A stretch of DNA of 64,000 nt from Cyathus striatus (Eukaryota; Basidiomycota; Agaricomycetes; Agaricales; Nidulariaceae): positions 372,001 to 436,000 of the forward strand of contig JAOVFP010000003.1 of NCBI GenBank assembly GCA_025738555.1. The letters are read 5' to 3'. Every line of letters begins with the position of its first letter. Positions within the stretch are counted from its first letter, which is position 1. The position numbers were made by a program, and so were the translations under genes. This document shows positions 13,160-25,700 of this stretch, piece after piece. The notes beneath the pieces were generated by a model, which saw only the letters and a list, made by a program, of their open reading frames with translations, ran no database searches and was not told where the DNA came from.

Positions 13160-14800
13160 TTCAAGCTTCAACACTTGCCCCGTGCCTGAACAACTTGGCC
13201 GCTGCCAAATGCCGAGCAGTTACCATAAGTCCGTAACTCAGTGACTGCCCTGGCCTCTTGCTGAGCGTGTGACCACATTTGAACGGTGAGGCCGTTTATC
13301 TTCCCATTATCTGCACGGATACGATTCGGATCCGAAAGTTTCGTTTCTTTTTCGTCAAGCCCGTGCGGAAACCCAGGCGATTTCGTACCAACTTCTAGGT
13401 CTACCAGCATCGTCGCAAAAGCATTAGGCTGGCAGTCAGGACCTGGCTTGAACCTGCGACACGAGTGTACAGTACGTACGCATCCTGCAGCAAACGTAAT
13501 TCTAGACGTCGTCAGCAATGCATCATCATAAAAAGCAAACAACTCACACCCAACATACGCAGTAACGTAACCAACCATGCGAGACCCAAATCCCTCCTTC
13601 AAAACAACCCAACCATGCTTGATATCAGATGACTCTGAGCAGAAATCATGAATCACGCAATGAATTCCTCTTTAGTAGCCCAAAGAGTCCAGAGCCAAGT
13701 GACTAACACTCGCACCAGGGGACGCAGTAGTGCCTTCGAAACAACGTAGACTGCTCACTAATCTTCTCTGCAGAAAATCGGGTGATTTCATACACCACCC
13801 TCGAAGACTGATGGGACCGCACGTAGTGTTCACAATCACAATCGCACCCAAGACTTGAACTATGCTTATACGCTGTTGTGCACACCAAGCACCCTATGCT
13901 GTGTGGCGGAGGGGAGGATCTTCAATCAGCGCAATTATAGCTAGCAGAGGACAATGTTGATCGTTAGCCTTAGAGCTCTGGATGACAACAAGTTCAACTT
14001 AGTAAGTCTTGCACTAGGGGACATAGTCACATATTCAGATGAGTCGTAGCGCACACCCAGCACATCGCTCTCAAATGGCCCTCCTCCATCCCCATTGTAA
14101 TCCTCCTCTCCTCCACCACTCTCTCCTCCTTGACTCAGACAGTGTCTTCCCAGCTCCATTCCCTCAATATTGCCTAGGAATCCCGACGAAGGCGAACACT
14201 GGCGTTGGTACAGCCTGTTCTAGGCTAATGAAACATCTAAGATAACGATGTAAGTTAAGAGGCGAAGAAGAAAGAAAGGAGATAAACGGACCAGGCACGT
14301 ATCCTCTGATTTCTTCTCCAACCAGCAACCTCGTCTGGTGCGAGAGCATTCACCCACCCTATCTGGCTTAGCAGTCCTGTCGATGGCGTAGTCTGAACCT
14401 CTCCAATACTCGCCTCGTACGGAGTGACTCAGTGGTGACATGATACACCGTAGGGGAAAGGAGTCCTCAATCGACGTCGTTCTCCCCTCATCACAATAGA
14501 CTCAAGATAACTCGAATACACCACGTCCAGGCAGCAGCTACGTGGCTACTTCTCGTGTTCACGATGTACAGACAAGATGGAAGATCAGAGAGTGTGTCCC
14601 CCCTTCCCGGTGCACGTTCTGCAATGGTGTACTGGGTATTGCGATGCGTTGTCGGCGGTTGGTCGGCGGAGGTGGGCCGCCAAATACGCAACCAATACAC
14701 AGTGACAAGAGGTGTGGTGCCAAGTCTCATGCCCTGGCGCTTACGCACATGGCGCCATTTCGCACACACTGGGCAGCCCAATACTCGGGCCTTTTATGTC
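13160..14800 (+). repeat. Dispersed repeat family R, copy 3
   Basis: It contains the family start block (AACCTGCGACACGAGTGTAC at about 13452), the CATCATCATAAAAA block and the later CTCAGACAGTGTCTTCCCAG and TTCTCCAACCAGCAACCTC blocks shared with the copies at 7.8, 21.6, 40.2, 48.0 and 50.0 kb. The open frames are short and not conserved. Confidence 0.55.
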
Positions 14801-15765
14801 CGAGATTCTTGGATAAAACTGGATATCAACTCGATACTTCTAAATTTCCACATCTTTATCGTATTGTGCTCTCTTGGATTAGTGCCACGCTTGCGTACGA
14901 TGGTAATAGTTAGGTTATATACTACGACTGTGGCTTTCTCTTAGAATTCCGCGTAAAGGGGATATCTCTGCCCAGCCTTCACAAATATTGAGTAGTGAAC
15001 GGTCGATTTCTGTAACTTCTTGAATAACATCGCATTAATGATGTACTCGTCGTGCATGCAAGTACTAGGAGACCATTCAAGCAACATCTATTTGCAGATG
15101 TATTCCGAGCAATAGCTCCTATATAAGTACTTACTTTACATAAATTGATTCCTGCTCATCAATCTAAGCAAGCGAGCTTCGCTGGATACCCTTACTACTC
15201 GAGAAAAAGACAACCGGTAGAGATCTAAACTTGGAATTTTTCATCTTTTTGTCGTCTCCAGCTGAATTTGGCACATCTGGTACTCGCGGTCATTTGTGAA
15301 ACATTGCGTTACTACTTGAGCCTGTATCTTCACCTGAACTCATCACTTTGAATGTACTTGGATGCTCGAACCACAGTTGTCAGTAGGTATTGTGGATAAT
15401 AGCCCTAATTTTAACATCATAAAGCAAATGAACATTCTGGGAGAGGCTTTGCAGATGTCCGCTGGACAGGGACTCGATATTTCTGTTAAGCATGCGTAGA
15501 GGTTGCAAACCACATGGTGATTATGGACAACATGCAATGACTAAAGTTATCATTACGCCTTCGATACGCATATACTCTAAATGGGACTTACCGAGATGAC
15601 AATAGATGCATTCTCATGAGATATTGTTCCATCTGCACAGCCTACCCATTATCGATGATGATAGCATACACGTTCAGTGATAAGAATATCTTAATAAACC
15701 CTCCAGCTCGATTGATGAACACTTCATTTCCACTTCCCCAGTAGCACCCCTGAGCGAACCTTGTC

Positions 15766-18390
15766 ATGGCGTTTCGATATGCAAATAATACACACATTGG
15801 AAATCTTTACACAGTTGACAATAACCGAGGCAATGAATCCAGTACATATAATCTCTATTTAATATCGTTACATCTTACGAACGATTATAGAATGGGAACG
15901 ACTTGTAAAAGCCTCATGTTTAGGAGCCGCTCATCAATCGGAAGAATGCTATGATGCTCCAAAATGTCACCCTGACACCAGAAAAGCGGTGGTAAATAAT
16001 ATAATGAGTTGGGTTGATTCAAAAGATCCTGAGAAGAGAATAATGTGGCTACATGCACCTGCTGGTGCAGGGAAGTCTGCATCGCTCAAACAGTTGCTGA
16101 ACTGTGTTCTATAGAGAAAAACTTGTGGCAAGCTTCTTTTTTCCAGAACAGCTATCAGAACTGGACAAGATGAGGGGACTAAGCTGTGCCGACAATTGCA
16201 CACCAGCTAGGAAATTTGGTTCTGTCTACAAAGGAAATCATTATAAATGAACTTGAAAGGAATGATGCATTATTATCACAATCTATGGAAATTCAAATGG
16301 AAAGGCTAGTATTGAAGCCACTTGCAGATATATATTTGTCAACTATTTCAGTCAACCCAAATAGAGAGGCTAATGCTACTCACCTCCCACATCTGATAAT
16401 AATTGATGGTTTAGATGAGTGTAGCAGACCTGAAACGCAATCAAGAATTGTGAAGATGATTGCTAATACATTGTTAAAATCACATATGCCTCTGAGCTTT
16501 CTCATTGCAAGCAGACCTGAGTTGGAAATCAGGAACACATTTAATGATGAAGCTGTTAGTCCATTGTGCACTCCATTAATTCTTGACAATCAATACAACC
16601 CTGATGAAGATATAGAAACTTATCTTCGATCTGAGTTTGCCACAGTAAAACGAAAGCACACGCTGGCATCTGTACTTTCAAATATGTCAAACTGGCCATC
16701 AGAGAATGATTTGAGAACTCTAGTACAAAGATCATCTGGACAGTTTATTTATGCATCTACTATCATAAAATATATTACAAATGATCGGCATGATCCCTTT
16801 GAAAGCCTCAATACTATCATTAATTTAAAAATGGGTGATACAGCTCCATACGCACAGCTGGATGCAGTATATACACATATTCTCTCTATGGCTGTTGGTA
16901 ACATAGGAAATTACGGGGCTGTTGGCAACGTAGGAAATTACTGTAATATACAACTTATATTTAAAGCACTTATGTTTTTGCGTGATGAGAAGTTTGATAG
17001 GATACATGATATGGCATTATTTTTGGGAATGTCAAAGTCTCACCTACTGTTACATCTAGCTGATCTGCATTCTATAGTATTTGTTCCAAAGTCTGATGGG
17101 AAAGATATTCATTTCTTACATGCATCTTTCAGTGACTTTCTGAAGGACCCTGATAGATCAAAATGCTTCCATGTTTCTAAGAAGGATGCAAATATAGCTC
17201 TGGGGAGTTGTTGTGTTGATATCATTGCAAATAATGAAATTCCAATTCATGAGGTTAATAACAAAAACCCCACACTCTTTTATGCATATACCTTCTTTAT
17301 TCATTATTTGAAAGTAAGTGATTATGATCAAAATCTAACACAAAAGTTGTTATTGAAATGTGGATCAAATGTAGAAGCTATAGTGAAAATTCTTCTGAAG
17401 ACAATTTTTGAAGATTATATACTTCTCTATCATGCATTTTCTATGCTTTATAAATTTGATAAATCTTCTTATATCTTCTTTGTAAGTTATATTATTATCT
17501 TCATTAAAAGTTGAGTTTCATATGTGGTATAATTTCATGTAGGATTCTGCAATTCCATTGAGTGAGAATGTCTGTACGATTTTTGGGAAAATGCCATTTA
17601 CTGCAGCCATTGAATCTCAGCTAAGTATTTCATCAAGTAATGATGATAAAGACATTCTATATGGATATATAGGAGCTGTATTTGATTTTCATGAGAACCA
17701 TAGAATTTCTCCCAAAAAGCTATCAGATTATGAATCTCATGATATTAGCCGTATTTTATTGCAAGAAATCCTTGAAAGTCCTTTGAGAGCAGGTGATTAT
17801 TTTCTCAATGACATGAAGAGTGAACAAATATTTCGTGGTGCATGGGATTGTATAACTGAGTAAGTTCATAAATTAATGAATACTTCATCATCAATGTTAA
17901 CTATTTATTATGATAGTGAAATTATTCATGGTTATAATAGGGAACTTTGGATATTGTCAGATGAAAGTTCTCCAATGGGCTTCAAATATTTGCTCAAAAG
18001 AATAAAACCATCCCTCTATTTTAAAGCATTTCTTCAGGAATTTGCACAAAATTTTGAGTACTGCTTCTTAACCATATGGGGTGAAGATAAATGTGATGTT
18101 GTTAAAGATGGTGTACAATCACTGGTGGGGGCTGTTGGGAGGTTTTTAAAGGTGAGCTCTTTATTAGTACTATAATAGTACTATTCATGTGATTTTTACA
18201 CATTACTGATGGTGAAAGTTAGGATTGTGAAGTGATAGAAAATGGAAAGGTGTCTGAAAATGCACACTATTATACTCACCAAATCACACATTTTGGTACT
18301 CACAAATTCAAGAATGAGTTAGATGCTAGCTACGAAATGGCTATAAAGCATTTTCGAAACTCCAAGAATGATCAAATACCCTTATGGTAG
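15766..18390 (+). pseudogene. NACHT-domain ATPase, frameshifted second copy
   Basis: This is a paralogue of the gene at 4154-6792 with the same exon plan: 15766-15841, 15891-17481, 17543-17859, 17917-18151 and 18223-18390. The P-loop region reads APAGAGKS instead of GPAGAGKS. Just after it, around 16077-16190, at least two single-base deletions and further indels relative to the intact copy destroy the frame. From 16186 the frame is open again (442 codons) with LIIIDGLDE, FLIASRPEL and HASFSDFL, and the last three exons keep phase to a TAG at 18388. The first ATG of the intact copy is GCG here and the TATA match is lost. An N-terminally truncated product starting near 16186 is possible but would lack the P-loop. 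Confidence 0.85.
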
Positions 18391-19150
18391 AGTGAGCAGG
18401 CAGCACATCACTTATTATGTTCATAAGATATGCAAAGAGATATTTATGTGATAAATATCTCGTCAATTCTTGTGTCAGAACCCAACTTCGAAGTTCTTAT
18501 TCATCGTTATGCTCACTCCAACCCCGCTTTCCCTAGGTTGAACGTTGAACCTACTCACTTTCAGTTCATTTGTTTAGGTTTCAACCCAACCTTCACTTTT
18601 ACACGATACAGGTAGTAATAGCATCCAAAATTCGTACATTTAGTCAGAACACTGTTATATGTTGTGATTTCTATTCCATTACTGTCCTTACCTTTGTCTC
18701 TCACCTGTATTTGTATGTACAATTATGAATTATTCGTTTTCTAGTACTGGTATAAGATTTCTATGCTCACATTCAACACATCTCCCCACTTGGACCGGTA
18801 CTTATTCACGCTCATTTCAAATTTCGCGTCTAACACCCACTAACCCCGCGAAACTTTTTTGACTGTACACCTCATACTATTTCTTACTATACAACATAGT
18901 TATTCTAGTATTCTGTACCGTTCCTTTTTCTCCTCTCTCTGCGTCGCATCCTGATTCTTCTCTTTTTAGCTCATTCACTCTACTCCTTTGTGTCCTTTCA
19001 TCCGTTTTTTCATGTCCTATATTTAATCCTCCTACTTTCTTGCGTCGCAGTGCTGCTTTACAGCTCTTCGTACGGCATCGTATTTTTGCTTTAATATATT
19101 TCATCTCGGCTATATTATGAATTGCGCCACGTATGGGCTACGGTGATAAA
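18391..19150 (+). repeat. 3' flank of the second NACHT copy with an extra insert
   Basis: It matches the flank of the first copy except for about 140 bp (roughly 18460-18600) absent at 6850-6870, which contains Thr/Phe-rich short frames. No gene is recognised. Confidence 0.45.
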
Positions 19151-19479
19151 AGGCTTTACCATTTCTCCGATCCGTTTTGCGTGGGAAAGAAGTTGATGTT
19201 CTGCAGGATGCCCTTGACAATTGCTTGACAATGTGCGGCACGGGCCACAGGCTAACCAGGCCTCATTCGCGTCCTACAGGCTACGCACCCGGCGATCCCC
19301 TCCACACCCCCCAAGGTATCATCCTCAGCGCTTCTCTCACTTCTCAAACTCAGCTAAAGATATCGATGTGACAGATCTACATAGTTGAGCGTCACACACG
19401 CATGCCCAGACCGACCCCATTTTTTCGAGGTCAGAAGGTAGAGCTAGGATTCCAATCCATGTCTTCAAACGACACGCGG

Positions 19480-20400
19480 ACAAATGGGGTTTCAGGAGGG
19501 GGTAAGTTCCACCACACCCCTTTCGAATTCAAATTCACGACCTATTCCTTCCAAAAATCCCATATCCACCCCACTTGCTACATTCTCCCACTCCACACCT
19601 CCTCGCATCCAACAACGTGCCCATGCCGACTGAATCACCCCACACATGGTGGTCCATAACCCAAATCAGCAGCACCTGGCGCCGTACCACGCTCTCCTTC
19701 TCCCTCTCCCACATACCCTCCCTTCAATTCCCCTAACCACCAACTCAAGCCACACCTCCTACCCCCACCTCTCTCTACCACCCTCAAAAAATTCACTAAC
19801 ATTGCACATATTCGGACACGCGCACCTAGGACACCCTGATCCCCCCACTCCCACACCAATCCACCCCGCCCTTGAGCTCCTCCTCTTATACAACCACAAA
19901 TGGTCCCACATCTCCCTCCACCTCATAGCACCCTTCGACCCAACAAACGTTTCCACCCATCTCGCAGAGCAAGGTCTACCCATCCTCACACACTTCACTC
20001 TAAGCATCTCCGGCCTAAAGAAGCGAGAGCTCGGAGGATTAATGTTGTGTTGAGGTCTTTGGAAGGGTTTGAAGTTCCTGATGTTGCTTATTTGAAGGTG
20101 CGTTCTTCTCTCTCTTCCTTCCTCCCTTTCCCCTTCTCTCCCTGTTCCTAGCTAACACCAACCATTGACAGATGCTAGATATCCCACACTACCTCCTCGT
20201 CCTCACGCGCATTGACCCCCTTCTCATACCTGACAATGTGCATTATAAACTTCGAGCTCGCGTGCATGCGCTGCCACAGAGTTGGAAACAGCTCTTCATG
20301 AAGTTTGGGGTGCTTAAGTGGTTTAGGAGGGGTGGAGGCGCTGTGTTGGGGTATATGCAGAGTCGTGGTGAGTCCCTGCTTCGTACTTTAAGAGTTTTCT
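19480..20400 (+). pseudogene. F-box-like protein remnant
   Basis: Codon-like composition with a strong C bias spans this interval. One frame gives WWSITQISSTWRRTTLS near 19645-19700, resembling the W-containing end of fungal F-box domains. Another gives LELLLLYNHKWSHISLHL near 19873-19926, typical of the segment after F-boxes in mushroom proteins. The two lie in different frames and no clean exon joins were found, so it is called a remnant. The block at about 20750-20945 recurs at 50010-50210. Identification is from memory of the family texture only. Confidence 0.35.
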
Positions 20401-21600
20401 CCTTTGCTCTCTTATTCACTACGTTGATGGGACCGACCATCTTGTTCCCTATGTCACTTCGCATTCTCGTTTTAACATCCTTCCCTGCTTGCTTGATGCA
20501 ACTATTCTATACATTTTGTCTTCCGATAACCCTTCTTCTCTGCTTGATACACGGTCACTCACCCTCTATACATTTCGCATTCTTCCATCGTGACACTCTA
20601 CATTCTTTCAGTTCCTTCTTCCTGCATCCTTAACTTACCTTTGTTGCTTCTCTCGTTATTGATTCTAAGGTTCTTGACGCTCATGCATCCACAGGTATTG
20701 ATTCCGACGCAGACCTCGAAGACCTATTCGAAATATAACTCCATGTTCATCTCATTGAGATTTACATATACTTCCCAAATATTAGTACTGACGAACCATA
20801 GATTGCTATATGCTACCAAGAGCTATGCGTCTCAGCTCTCATACCCACCATCGAACATTTCAACACACGTAGTGAGGTTCTTTCGTTGGTGATCAACAAG
20901 TACACATTCATAAGTTTGTGGTACTATTCCTGGTACTAATCTGTGCTTCTCAGTGGATGCCACGAACCACACACTTGCACAATGATAGATTGACTTCGGG
21001 TTCGTCGCGACCTTTCTAGACGGCTTCTTTCATGTAAGTGAAACAGAATCCGAACATTCGATCGCGTGGTGCCGTCATGCGAGCGGTGCTAGGGGAAGAA
21101 GCCATTGAGCTGGGGATTAGCTGGAGAACTGTGCGCGGAAGCTCTTCTGGAGTTGGGTTAAGAGGTAGAGAGGAGGAGGATAGTGTCGATGGCGGTGGGG
21201 CAGTGAACAGGGTTCTTCGGCATCGCTAAGATCAAATGATGCGGTGAGCCTTGTCTTGCGGAGCCTAGAGGTAAGTAATATGTCTTAGATGGAGAACATG
21301 GAATGACGGTGGTCCGTGAGCAAATGCTTTTAGTAGATGAGGATGGCCGTCGGTATCACGATGAGCTCAACGTCATAGTGTCAATACTTTATTAGTTGCT
21401 TGTTGTGATAAGTTAAATTTGAAATAGTTTTTTTGTGTAATAAATTATATTACATTTGCTTCAAGCTTATTTAAAGAGATGTTATCGGAATCAATGTCGA
21501 TTATATATAAAATGAAAAAACAAAGCAAAATGAAAAAATGAGAACATAGCAACAGAGACAAAACATCGGCTTTCTCAATGAATAAGGGAGCGATGTATGT
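20401..21600. other. Stretch without an intact gene
   Basis: Positions 20745-20945 are duplicated at 50010-50210; both copies can encode IAICYQELxxSAL in the same relative frame, so this was once coding. The rest shows only short frames. Confidence 0.4.
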
Positions 21601-21639
21601 ATGTATTCAGCTTTACAGGCCTTAGAACCAGAAGAGCTT

Positions 21640-23250
21640 GTACTGGTACGTCCGTAGTGTTCACAATCACAATCCAAAAACCCGATCTGTGCCCAACGCT
21701 GTTACGCACACCAACCAACCTATGATATATGTCAGAAAAGAGAATAAACGCGATGATAGCTAGCAGAGAACAATGTTGAGATGGTGTCGTCACGAGAGCA
21801 TTAATGCATGCATGTCGGGGATGGCTTGAACCTGCGACATGAGTGTACAGTATGTTTGTATCCTGAAGCACACGTAATTCTAAACATCATCAACACAACA
21901 TCATCATAAAAACGAAAGTAGTACTATAACACAATGCCTAAATCCCTCTTCCACATCCACCTAACATGCACTTCGCATCGCACCAATCCGCGCAGGAGCC
22001 CCAAAACCCCGCACCGAAACCTCGCTCAATACGCCCACAGACCCACTCGCACCAGGGGCCCAGTAGACGTGTATTCGGACTAGAACATTGAAGGGAGTAG
22101 TCTTCATTTCATATTCTGAAGCACAAGTAATTCTAAAAGTCGTCAGCAACGTGTTATAATAAAAACGAAAGAAAGACTCACGACAAACTTGTTAACCATA
22201 CCATATGATGCTTAAACCTCTCTTCTGAGTCAACTCAAATGCGCTTGATGTACGAATAAACCGCGCAGGAGTCTTCGACTCCCACCACAAATTGTGCTAA
22301 ATATGCCCGAAGAGACAAATTCACGCTCTAACAAGATGATGCAGAATGGTTAATAGTCACCGCAGGAATCCACACGATCTCGTACCAAATACCTGTCACG
22401 AGGATGAAAAACTCCGCGTAGGTGGCGATGCATAATAGATAGTGAGAACTGAGGAAGAAAACAATGAATGCGTAGTCTGTACTTAGGTGTGGTGAAGAGT
22501 CTGTTAGCGTCAGGTCGAGGGCCCATGACCGAACGTGAGTCTTAAAGGAAGGGATGGGATGTCTTAGACGATGACGGCAAGGAAGACATGGCAGTTAACG
22601 CGATATTGTTGTCCTGCGAGGATGATACGCCTCACGCCGTGATGCTACCCACGAATCTTCTAATGCCATATTTCTGCTCCCGCCTGTTTTTCGCCTTAGG
22701 ATTGTCGATTAGGGACTTCAATGGAGGGAATATACAGTGGTGGACTGATTGATACGGAGGTAGTAAGTAACTGGGAAGCTGAGGGTAACCGTACGGGGCT
22801 AGGGTGCTTCCAGTTCCGAGTCGTTTCCCACGCACTGGGTACTAGCTCTAAATGAACTCCCGGGCTGCTGAGTTCCGTGCAATCGTTCATTTCGTGGTTC
22901 ATCGTCGTGGTAATGTTTCGAGAATCACCTCTAACCCCTCAAAGGATTTTTAACATAGTTTAGTCTTTTCTCGCGTTTACGGTGTATGGATCGGTGGGTT
23001 GGGCGTAAGATAAGAGAGTGTATCCGCACCGGCGTGCATAAAGTCTTTTCGGTGATGCCCCATGTTGCCGTGATATTGCGACGCGTCCTCCGCTGAGGTG
23101 AGCATGCTAATATGCCTGAGGTGGGTGCCATGATGTAGAGGCTAGTATAAGTGGGGTACACAACGCCCGCAAAGTGTGACTCACATGATCTGTGACATCT
23201 GTCACGCATGCCCCCAAATTCTACTGACCCACTGCTCTTGTTCCTCACTC
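21640..23250 (+). repeat. Dispersed repeat family R, copies 4 and 5 (fragmented)
   Basis: Two partial starts of the family (about 21826 and 22080) are followed by the later GATACGCCTCACGCCGTGA and GTGTATGGATCGGTGGGTTGG blocks shared with 48-50 kb and 2.4 kb. Same orientation as the other copies. Confidence 0.5.
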
Positions 23251-23457
23251 AACACATTTTAGCTAGCTCTTTTGTGTCACATCATAAAAAAAATACATTG
23301 TCTATGATTGTATGAAGTTTCTTTTTGTTAAAATGTGCTGGATATTGCTGGACACATCAAACCCCTGCCAAAAATCACATCAATTAGGTACTCAAACTTC
23401 ATCCTCTTATAACTTTTGAACGAGAACACTTCAGAACATATATAATAGAGCAAAATT

Positions 23458-24313
23458 GAGCTCTTTACACTTAGCCGGGTGTTCTGTACGGATCCGCGCG
23501 GAATCCGTGCGGAATCTGTACAGAATTTTCGGAGTCTGTGCGGAATCTGCACAGATTTGGCAGAGGTTTTTTTGATTCTGTGCGGAATATGCACAGAATC
23601 GAAAATTCCGTGCAGATTACGCAGAATTCCGCATTACAGACCTGAAAAATTCTGTACAGATTCTGTACAGAATCTGTACAGAATCTTATTATACTTATTT
23701 TCTTTTGACTAAGCATTAAGTGTGACACTGTGCATGAAGCGTGACACTATGCATTAAGCGTGACACTATGCATTGAGTGTGACACTAAGCATTGAGTGTG
23801 ACACTAAGCATTAAGTGTGACGCTAAGCATTAAGTGTGACGCTATGCATTGAGTGTGACACTAAGCATTGAGTGTGACACTATGCATTAAGCATGACACT
23901 ATGCATTAAGCATGACACTAAGCATTAAGTGTGACACTAAGCATCAAGTGTGACGCTAAGCATTAAGTGTGACACTATGCATTGAGCGTGACACTATGCA
24001 TTAAGCATGACACTAAGCATTGAGTGTTACACTAAGTATTGAGTGTGACACTATACATTAACTGTGACACTATGCATTAAGTATAACACTAAGTGTTGAG
24101 TGTGATACTATACATTCCCATTCCATTGTTACATTAATCCACACAGAATTATCACCTCAAACAATAAAAATTACTACTATTTAAATTCTGTATGTAACCC
24201 ACACAGGTCTGTACAGATCTGTACGGATTCCGCACAGATTCGAAAATTCCGTACGGAATCCGTGCAGATCCGTGCAGATCCGTACAGACCTCCAGGGGGA
24301 GTGTAAATTACTG
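23458..24313 (+). mobile_element. Palindrome-rich element E1, copy b (both ends present)
   Basis: The 5' end is GAGCTCTTTACACTT and the 3' end is the reverse complement of CAGTAATTTACACTCC, so the termini share TTTACACT as a short inverted repeat. Subterminal blocks (23480-23700 and 24190-24295) are packed with palindromes such as CTGTACAG and TCCGTACGGA. Between them (23705-24120) is the 19-bp minisatellite. The 5' flank (23450-23457, GCAAAATT) does not match the 3' flank (24314-24321, CAAAAACC). No transposase is encoded, so it is non-autonomous. Confidence 0.8.
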
Positions 24314-24429
24314 CAAAAACCATAATTTAACTTCTGTAGGGTGTACTGGAGACTCATCATAACATACAATAATTCTAGCTGTATATACACACACCATACA
24401 GTCATAACTGTACACACATAAATTTTTAT

Positions 24430-24600
24430 GGGAGTAAACTATTGGAAATGTCATGAAATCCATGTATTCTTTGTGCACACAGAGGATAAATATGCATGGA
24501 AGATTATATAATGTTCCTTACTTAATCCAGCCATGTGTATAGGTGGCCACTTTCAGGGTCGGCTACAGTATTCTCGACATCGATGGGAAATAATTACCAG
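24430..24600 (-). repeat. Inverted counterpart of 10421-10530 and 9411-9435
   Basis: This is the reverse complement of the left-hand segments with substitutions. It brackets the E1a-E1b block on the right as 10.4 kb does on the left. Confidence 0.5.
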
Positions 24601-25440
24601 TAAGGCTGGAGATCAAGCTAAGCACACGTCTATTCTAATAATAGGATATCAAAGCTATGTTATTGCATCATAGGAAAAGGCATGAGAACTAGACCCATGG
24701 CAGTTGCCGCTATCTAACCATGCTGTACCAGCACTGTGCATCAGCATGCCATAGGCGCCTAGCCTGGCCTGAGACCTGGCATTCCCAGCAGGCTTATTCA
24801 GCAGTTCCCATTCCATGTGTCAAAGCATGTGGAATCACACCTCCATATGGAGTGTTCTTCCTGCAGGATGAGTTATTGTCCTTCGTTATTGTCCCATGTG
24901 AATGCATTCTTGGTGCTTGTATGTTTGTATATTGGTGATTTACTCTGGTCCATCCCAGACACCTGTATCCAGCCTAAATGTCTAATTTACAGCTTAGCTA
25001 ATGTGCAATGACTGCTTTTGTATTAACTACATAGTTTCTCTTAGCCATGTTCTGTAAGATATTTAATAGGTAGCTTTGTGTAGTAGAAGGGCAGTCTCCT
25101 GTGCCCTGAGAAATACCACCTAGCAGTTTGCATTCATATTTGTGTGAGCAAAGAGATTCTGAGTGCAATGAAAGTGAGAAGTCATAAGCCCATGCTAAGT
25201 CTGAGATTAAGGAATGTGCATCAAAATGTGCATCAAAGTGTTCACTAAGCTCACATTCCATCTTGAATGTCAGTCTTCGACAACTCCTCATTACTTTACT
25301 TCGCCTGGAAGCACCTTGCATCTGAGTCTTACCCACCAAGCATTTTCTTAGTGAGTGTATGTGGTGTGAGTTTTATTATTAATATCTACATTTACACTAT
25401 GTTGTGCTAAACTAGGTACTTTAGTGCCCTCAGTTCATAT
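24601..25440. other. Stretch without a recognisable gene
   Basis: A minus frame at 24998-25339 (113 codons) with a HFDAHFDAHS repeat has no recognised domain or splice chain. Nothing else is seen. Confidence 0.3.
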
Positions 25441-25700
25441 CTGGTGAAGTTCTGGTTATGATGGATCAGTGAGAAGGTGTAAGATCAGACTGCCTCTGCG
25501 CATAAAGTCTCCTGTTGAGGTACACCTTATTCCTCTGGTACTGTAACGTGTTGTCGGCGGGGGTGGGTATGTTACTCCTGAGGTGGGTGCAACCATCCAA
25601 TGTTGCAACGACTGCCACCCATTGAGCTCATTGAGCCCCATGCCTATGTAGGGTTACGTGTCATTTCCCATGCTCTGGCCACCATCAGTAATAAGTGAGG
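25440..25700 (+). repeat. Dispersed repeat family R, fragment
   Basis: It matches 51230-51440 (GATGGATCRGTGAGAAGGTG, AGATCAGACTGC and TTTCCCACGCTCTGG blocks) in the same orientation. Confidence 0.6.

Noticed and set aside
19635..20007. Two minus-strand frames (74 and 82 codons)
   Set aside because: Shadows of the C-rich F-box-like remnant on the plus strand.
11059..24313. Starship-type giant transposon
   Set aside because: No tyrosine-recombinase (DUF3435-like) captain gene at either edge; the edges are E1 halves and the flanking duplication is 8 bp.
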